From Gnomoniopsis sp. IMI 355080 (taxonomy: Eukaryota > Ascomycota > Sordariomycetes > Diaporthales > Gnomoniaceae), in the NCBI GenBank assembly GCA_027946555.1, contig JAPEVC010000087.1:62001-126000 (forward strand): a DNA stretch of 64,000 nucleotides. Direction: 5' to 3'. The notes beneath the pieces are model-generated. The model saw only the letters and a list, made by a program, of their open reading frames with translations. It did no database searches and was not told where the DNA came from. A program made the position numbers and the translations under genes. Shown in pieces: positions 59,013 to 64,000 of the stretch. Numbering within the stretch: position 1 is the first letter of the stretch; each line of letters begins with the position of its first letter.

Positions 59013-62000
59013 GTGTTCCCCCCTCCAATTTCCTCTCCTGTCTCCCTCAATCTATCCCCTGCGCGGTCCGGCTGCAGGATGTTGGTCGGCTTCGGTGTCG
59101 TCCAGTGTGTTGTAATTCTGACCGCGCTGGGAGATCAATTTTATTGTCGCAAGTTTCCCGGCTAATTCATGTGCTAATCGAAGTACCTCCTAAACAGCGA
59201 TGGTTAATAAACCCTCATTTCCGACAATCTTGGTGATTTTTGTAGGTGTCAATGGCGTTTGGACTTTGGCGGGTAAGGTCTGTCTGTACTATCATGATGT
59301 GACGAAGCGGGGAATATGGGTCTGGGCTCGGAAGCTGAAGATGAAAAGGCCATCTTCATCGGGATCCGAACACTCTTTGGGACGCTTTCGAAAATTATGT
59401 AGCATCTTTGCCGGTTATGAGACAGGTAGCCTGCAAAAATGTAATTCGATGTTGTACAATAAGACTTTCAAAGTGTTTTGTGAATATGGTCCAGGATGAG
59501 TATTGAACTTAGCTTGACAACGCAACGTTTGTTCATGCGTCATGGCCGCAACGATCAACGAACAAACGAATGTTGTTCCACCTGGATCCAGTCCGACATG
59601 ACATGTCGTCGCCGGTGGGGTAGCTCGAACTTGACCAAACAGTAGCATTTTTGGTGTTGTCGCCAGCAAACCGAAAGTTAGGCCCTCTTCAGCCCGGATC
59701 TATTCTTCGCCTAGGTGTTGTCTGTTGCGCCGGACAGTTGAAGGCAGTGGCTATGATGCCATGTCGTCTGTCTTGGGTAAAGACACGACCCCATAGTGGC
59801 CCATGCTCTCTCAGCCTCAAGTAACCTCGTGAGACGTCGGATGCGCCGCCGCACGGCAGACGTTGTCCTCGACGGGTCGAGCGTGATACGGATCGCGTTG
59901 TGAGGTCGTGGTCCTGTTGCACAAGAGCGGCATATGGACCGTGCGGACCCCGTCCTTGGAGACCGCCTAACCTAGGTACGTGTGTTGACGACGGCATCTA
60001 CCCACTCCTTGGTGGCTGCACCGCCGCGACAGAAAGACAAAGCCTTGTCTTGTTCTCTCTTCTCTCCGGTTGGGCCAGCCAACGTCTAGCCTCACGCTGT
60101 CGTTCAACACACACAAAATCGTTTTTGGGGTGGTGACAGACGTTTGACGATCCTTCAAGCGTGTATCACCACGGCGTCCACGTGGTCGCTTTTCCATTGA
60201 GACACCGATCACTGATTGTCGTTTGACTGGTTGTTGAATTGCAAAGTGCTTAAATGGACGAAGGTTCGCCTTGGCTTTCCTCAACGAAGTCGCTTGCCCA
60301 GCCTTCAAGACACGTGCGATGAGAGTCTCGGACTCCCCAGCTTTTCGCAAAGCCAGGATCAGCAGCTTTTTCAGTCGACCGTACTTTCTTGCCCTGTACA
60401 GAATGATACGTGGTAAGGCGACCGGGGACCTCCTCGCAGTCTTCTGTGCCTCGTTGTATTCTTCTGTTGTCAAGTACTTGGACGTCTTCGTGCTGGGGAT
60501 GTCTTAGAAGTCGATATTGTACAGTACAGTATCTGTGCTGTTTTACCCGACCAGCCAAAGACTTGTGATTCTTCGTGCCATGTCGGCTCACGTGTTCTTG
60601 GACACGGGACGGAGACGGTCGCGGGATAGCGTTTCTATTCAGTGGCATCGCGGGTTGATCCACTTGACGCATCGCAGAGCCGCGCTATCCACATTCGATT
60701 ATTGTTGTCGATCAAGACGATGACCAGGCCTTCAAAGTCGTGAAGAAGCAAATCTAAACCTAAATTACAAGTCATGGTCAAATACAGCATCAGTCCAGGC
60801 TTCTTCTGTAAAGAAAGACCGCCTTGTCTGATGGTCCAAAGAATGGCATTGTCGAGGACTTCTCAACAACAAAGGATGGCCGTTCGGCGGAAAGGGGACG
60901 GATTTGGGATAGGGAAAAGGTTGGCACAGGATGGCGAGGCGAGACCATAATATGTATATCCTGCGATAGACGAGAGGCAAAAAATGCTCCACAAGAACAA
61001 GCCATCACCATGTATCAAGGCCCAAACTTCAAGCCACCGACAACTTTTGTTCCTGACAGAGAGCATGAACACGTGCGAGGTTGCAATACCGAGGAATTGG
61101 CGACTCGTCATGTTTGCTGCCGTATGTCAAAAACCAGGCAATCGTTCGATGCGGACCCTGAATTTCGAAGAACTTGGCCGTTAGGCTGTCAAGTCCTGGA
61201 CGATAACAGCACTGCATAAGACACAAATCCTGGCTTTCTCGCGTGAGTGTGGCTGCTATTGGTCGTCATCAGCCGCAACTGCGATTGTCTGCACGATCCC
61301 GAAAGTCTATTTTGAACGCTCGATGCGATCCTCAACGATTGAATCACCTGTTCGTCTGAGCCCACGAAGACATACGCATCGGCGTGGTATCGCGCCGTAC
61401 TATTACTGGGAGAATTTCAAGGATAAGCTTCTCGACCACGTTTGGGTATGTGACACGACGACGGTGGATTGTTGAGGCTGGTCCATAAATTGGTAGTACC
61501 TAAATAGCATTATTTTGTCTCAGTAAAAGCCGTCAACCATGGCTGTACGATCGATCATCGACTAGACTTTGGCTGAGAGAGCCGTTACACTGGTAGCAAA
61601 TGTAACGGTTTCCCTGCTGCGGAGGACGAGCGTCAGCCAAAATCACATACGACAGTACGTTTTTGGGTCTTGTGTCATTTGCAGTCTGGCATGGAAAATT
61701 ATTCGTGGATGCATTTAGTGCACTTGTCAATTAAATTTATTGAAAATTGTCTCGAGGGTGGGAATTTTTTGAATATAGAAGGTTTTGAATCTTACAAAAC
61801 CGAGGTTGGCTCGTCATTTGGGACTGAGAATTTGACATAAGGCAGAAGGCAAACGATATATGGTCCACCTGTACGAGTGCGACCGTCTTCAACATCAACA
61901 GATGTCAAGGTCCATAGCTTCTTCAAGGAACTGATTGTCTGTGTGCGTTCCGGGACTGATGAATCACCAATCATGGTGATATACCTAGGTGTCTTAGCCG

Positions 62001-62651
62001 CCAGATCAACAATGAAAGTGGGGTTTCAGACAGCTGGTAATAGAGGGATTGAGATGTCTTTTGAACCCATTGTAGAGGTGCATTTTGTAATCACAACAAT
62101 TGTATTTTATTGATCAGAGAGCCTGCTACTCGAGAGTCTCCATGGACCAGTTCAATAACCGTAGAATTATGCAGTACCAGCAGCCCGGAGGTATTGGAAA
62201 AGGCACCGGCCCGGGTTCGGCATTGAGAAATGCTCTTGGTCTGGCAAGGTCTATATTGACTGTATTGAACCCCAAACTTCCCGCTGTAGCCGATCTCGGG
62301 TTTCTGGGGTGTCGCCTCCTTACCGATCTTACCCCACACTCGACCAGCCGGACGAAAATCTGCGCCTATAGGAGGCGAATCAATGACTGGCCCGCCGACT
62401 CGGAGGTGACTGGACTGGTCAAAATTAAGTTTGAATATTGTTCACCACATCACCGCCCGCCCTTGTCTGTTCCAAAAAAAAAGGTATTACTCAACACCAA
62501 CACTTTTGAGCCAAGTACTGCGTGTTGATGATCTCGTGACACAGATCTTGGTCTTTTTCATACAAGGTAGCAGAATTGGCTCTGCAAGCTTCACCTCTGC
62601 CTTTTCAATTCTTGTTCTTTTGATACCCTCTCCCCTCTCCACTCTCTCACA
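59013..62651. other. Gene-poor region of 3.6 kb upstream of ILV2
   Basis: Several open frames of 60-170 codons lie on both strands, the longest at 59967-60473 minus, which lacks an early ATG. None has recognisable domains. CCTAGG motifs occur near 59970-59978 and 61983-61990. The last 100 bases, pyrimidine-rich, look like the ILV2 leader. Confidence 0.5.
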
Positions 62652-64000
62652 ATGCTCCGATCCGGCCGTCACCAAGCCAGCAGGGCAGCAAAGGCTCTTG
62701 CGCAGCCGCGACGATCCTTTACAACCTCAAATCCTCTGGCTGTCTCCTCAACCACAAGGCGAAATGTCCAGGCCACCTCAAGAAAAGCAGCAACCGCTGC
62801 TGCCACTGCTGTTCCCGCTCCGTACGTCTCGAACGCAACCCAACCCGCCCGGTGACTCGAGTCAACGGAAACCAATGGATCTTGGATGCTGATTTCAATT
62901 GAACCGCAGTGATGTGCGCTCGAAGCCGAGCCCCTCATTCCAGGCCGCACCGACACCGCAGCCTCTGTCGAACCGCACGCCGGATATGGACGAGTCGTAT
63001 GTGCATTGAGTGCATTCGCAACGCCACCCCCCTTCCTTCCCAACACGCCAAGCGGACTAGGTACTGACTGCTCTATGCAGCTTCATAGGAAAGACAGGTG
63101 GAGAAATTTTCCACGAGATGATGTTGAGGCATAACGTGAAGCACGTCTGTGAGTGGCACACATAATTGCCCTCTGCTACACAGCACCTATTGCGCCAGTT
63201 ACTAATACGACCTAGTTGGTTACCCTGGTGGAGCCATTCTGCCCGTATTCGACGCCATCTACAACTCGAAACACTTTGATTTCATTCTACCAAGACATGA
63301 GCAAGGAGCTGGACATATGGCTGAGGGTTATGCTCGAGCTTCTGGCAAGCCTGGTGTTGTTCTCGTCACCTCGGGTCCTGGTGCCACCAATGTCATTACG
63401 CCTATTGCGGACGCCATGTCCGACGGTATTCCCCTGGTTGTCTTTTCCGGTCAGGTCGTTACCAGTGCCATTGGCAGCGATGCTTTCCAGGAGGCCGATG
63501 TTATTGGTATCTCCAGGGCGTGCACTAAGTGGAATGTCATGGTTAAGAGCGTAGCTGAGCTGCCTCGGAGAATAAACGAGGCCTTCGAGATCGCGACAAG
63601 TGGAAGACCCGGTCCCGTTCTGGTCGACCTTCCAAAGGACATCACCGCTGGCATCCTCAGGAGAGCTATTCCCACCGTCACTGCTATTCCAGGCCTGCCC
63701 AGTGCTGCCTCCCGCGCCATGGCCGACCTTACCCAGAAGCAGAGGAATGCCTCGATCACACGTGTCGCCAACTTGATCAATATTGCAAAGAAACCTGTCA
63801 TCTACGCTGGAAACGGAACAATCTGCTCGGAAGGTGGTCCTGCTCTGCTCAAGGAGCTCGCTGACAAGGCCTCCATCCCGGTCACAACTACTTTACAGGG
63901 TCTTGGCGCTTTCGATGAGCTCGACGAGAAGTCGCTGCATATGCTCGGCATGCATGGCTCAGCTTACGCCAACATGTCTATGCAGGAGGCGGACCTGATC
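62652..64000 (+). CDS. ILV2: Acetolactate synthase catalytic subunit (5' part)
   Basis: This ThDP-dependent enzyme makes acetolactate or acetohydroxybutyrate, the first common step of valine, leucine and isoleucine synthesis, in mitochondria. Exons are 62652-62821, 62910-62996, 63081-63148 and 63216 to beyond the window end. The first 80 residues are Arg/Ser/Ala-rich without acidic residues, a mitochondrial presequence. The enzyme then starts FIGKTGGEIFHEMMLRHNV, followed by VFGYPGGAILPVFDAIYNS, the catalytic-Glu segment PRHEQGAGHMAEGYARASGK, GPGATNVITPIADAMSDGIPLVVF and FQEADVIGISRACTKWNVMV. The protein continues past the window edge in the FAD-binding domain. Visible residues around the typical herbicide-site Pro and Ala positions look wild type. 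Confidence 0.97.

Noticed and set aside
59967..60473. Open frame of 169 codons on the minus strand with a basic, helical-looking N-terminal half
   Set aside because: Starts only with TTG, no recognisable domain, no splice-supported first exon.
62200..62220. CCGGCCCGGG as a second Leu3 site before ILV2
   Set aside because: The spacing between CCG and CGG is three bases, not four, so it does not fit the Leu3 consensus.

Overview
This is nuclear DNA of a filamentous ascomycete (Pezizomycotina), most likely a Sordariomycete. The genes carry many short introns (mostly 50-100 nt, GT...AG with CTRAC/CTAAC-like branch points). Both strands are used without operons. The gene families are typical of these moulds: a PTH11-like receptor, an AA9 polysaccharide monooxygenase, an NRPS-like adenylating enzyme beside a P450, and DUF3659 proteins. 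The class assignment is an inference from family resemblance. I rebuilt exon structures by hand from splice signals, reading phase and family knowledge. Each multi-exon model given here keeps one open frame.

Layout. 1-22.7 kb is a dense housekeeping block: CDC45 (3' end), NCS-1, long-chain acyl-CoA synthetase, RKM5-like lysine methyltransferase, LEU1, a Ser/Arg-rich protein interrupted by one in-frame stop, NUR1, V-ATPase subunit F, NPC2 and a ChAPs exomer protein. 22.7-44 kb is more accessory and gene-poor: a stand-alone adenylating enzyme and a P450 in the same orientation, a BTB-like protein, MCT-1/TMA20, a small I78 proteinase inhibitor, a PTH11-like seven-helix protein and a secreted AA9 enzyme. 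44-50.3 kb holds two DUF3659-repeat paralogues in tandem. 54.7-59 kb holds two divergently oriented paralogues that share a Gln-rich region and a strongly conserved C-terminal module, on either side of a conserved hypothetical gene. The window ends inside ILV2.

How the genes relate. LEU1 and ILV2 both belong to branched-chain amino-acid synthesis, but they lie 50 kb apart. The adenylating enzyme and P450 are the only plausible metabolic mini-cluster. Most other neighbours look functionally independent. Intergenic DNA carries a dispersed palindromic family built on ACCTACCTAGGTAGGT, and several stretches of 2-4.4 kb have no gene I can support.

Most interesting points: the Gln-rich paralogue pair, whose stop codons both sit inside consensus splice donors; two GC-AG introns within 10 kb; a single UAG between two long in-frame ORFs; and a stand-alone adenylation domain next to a P450.
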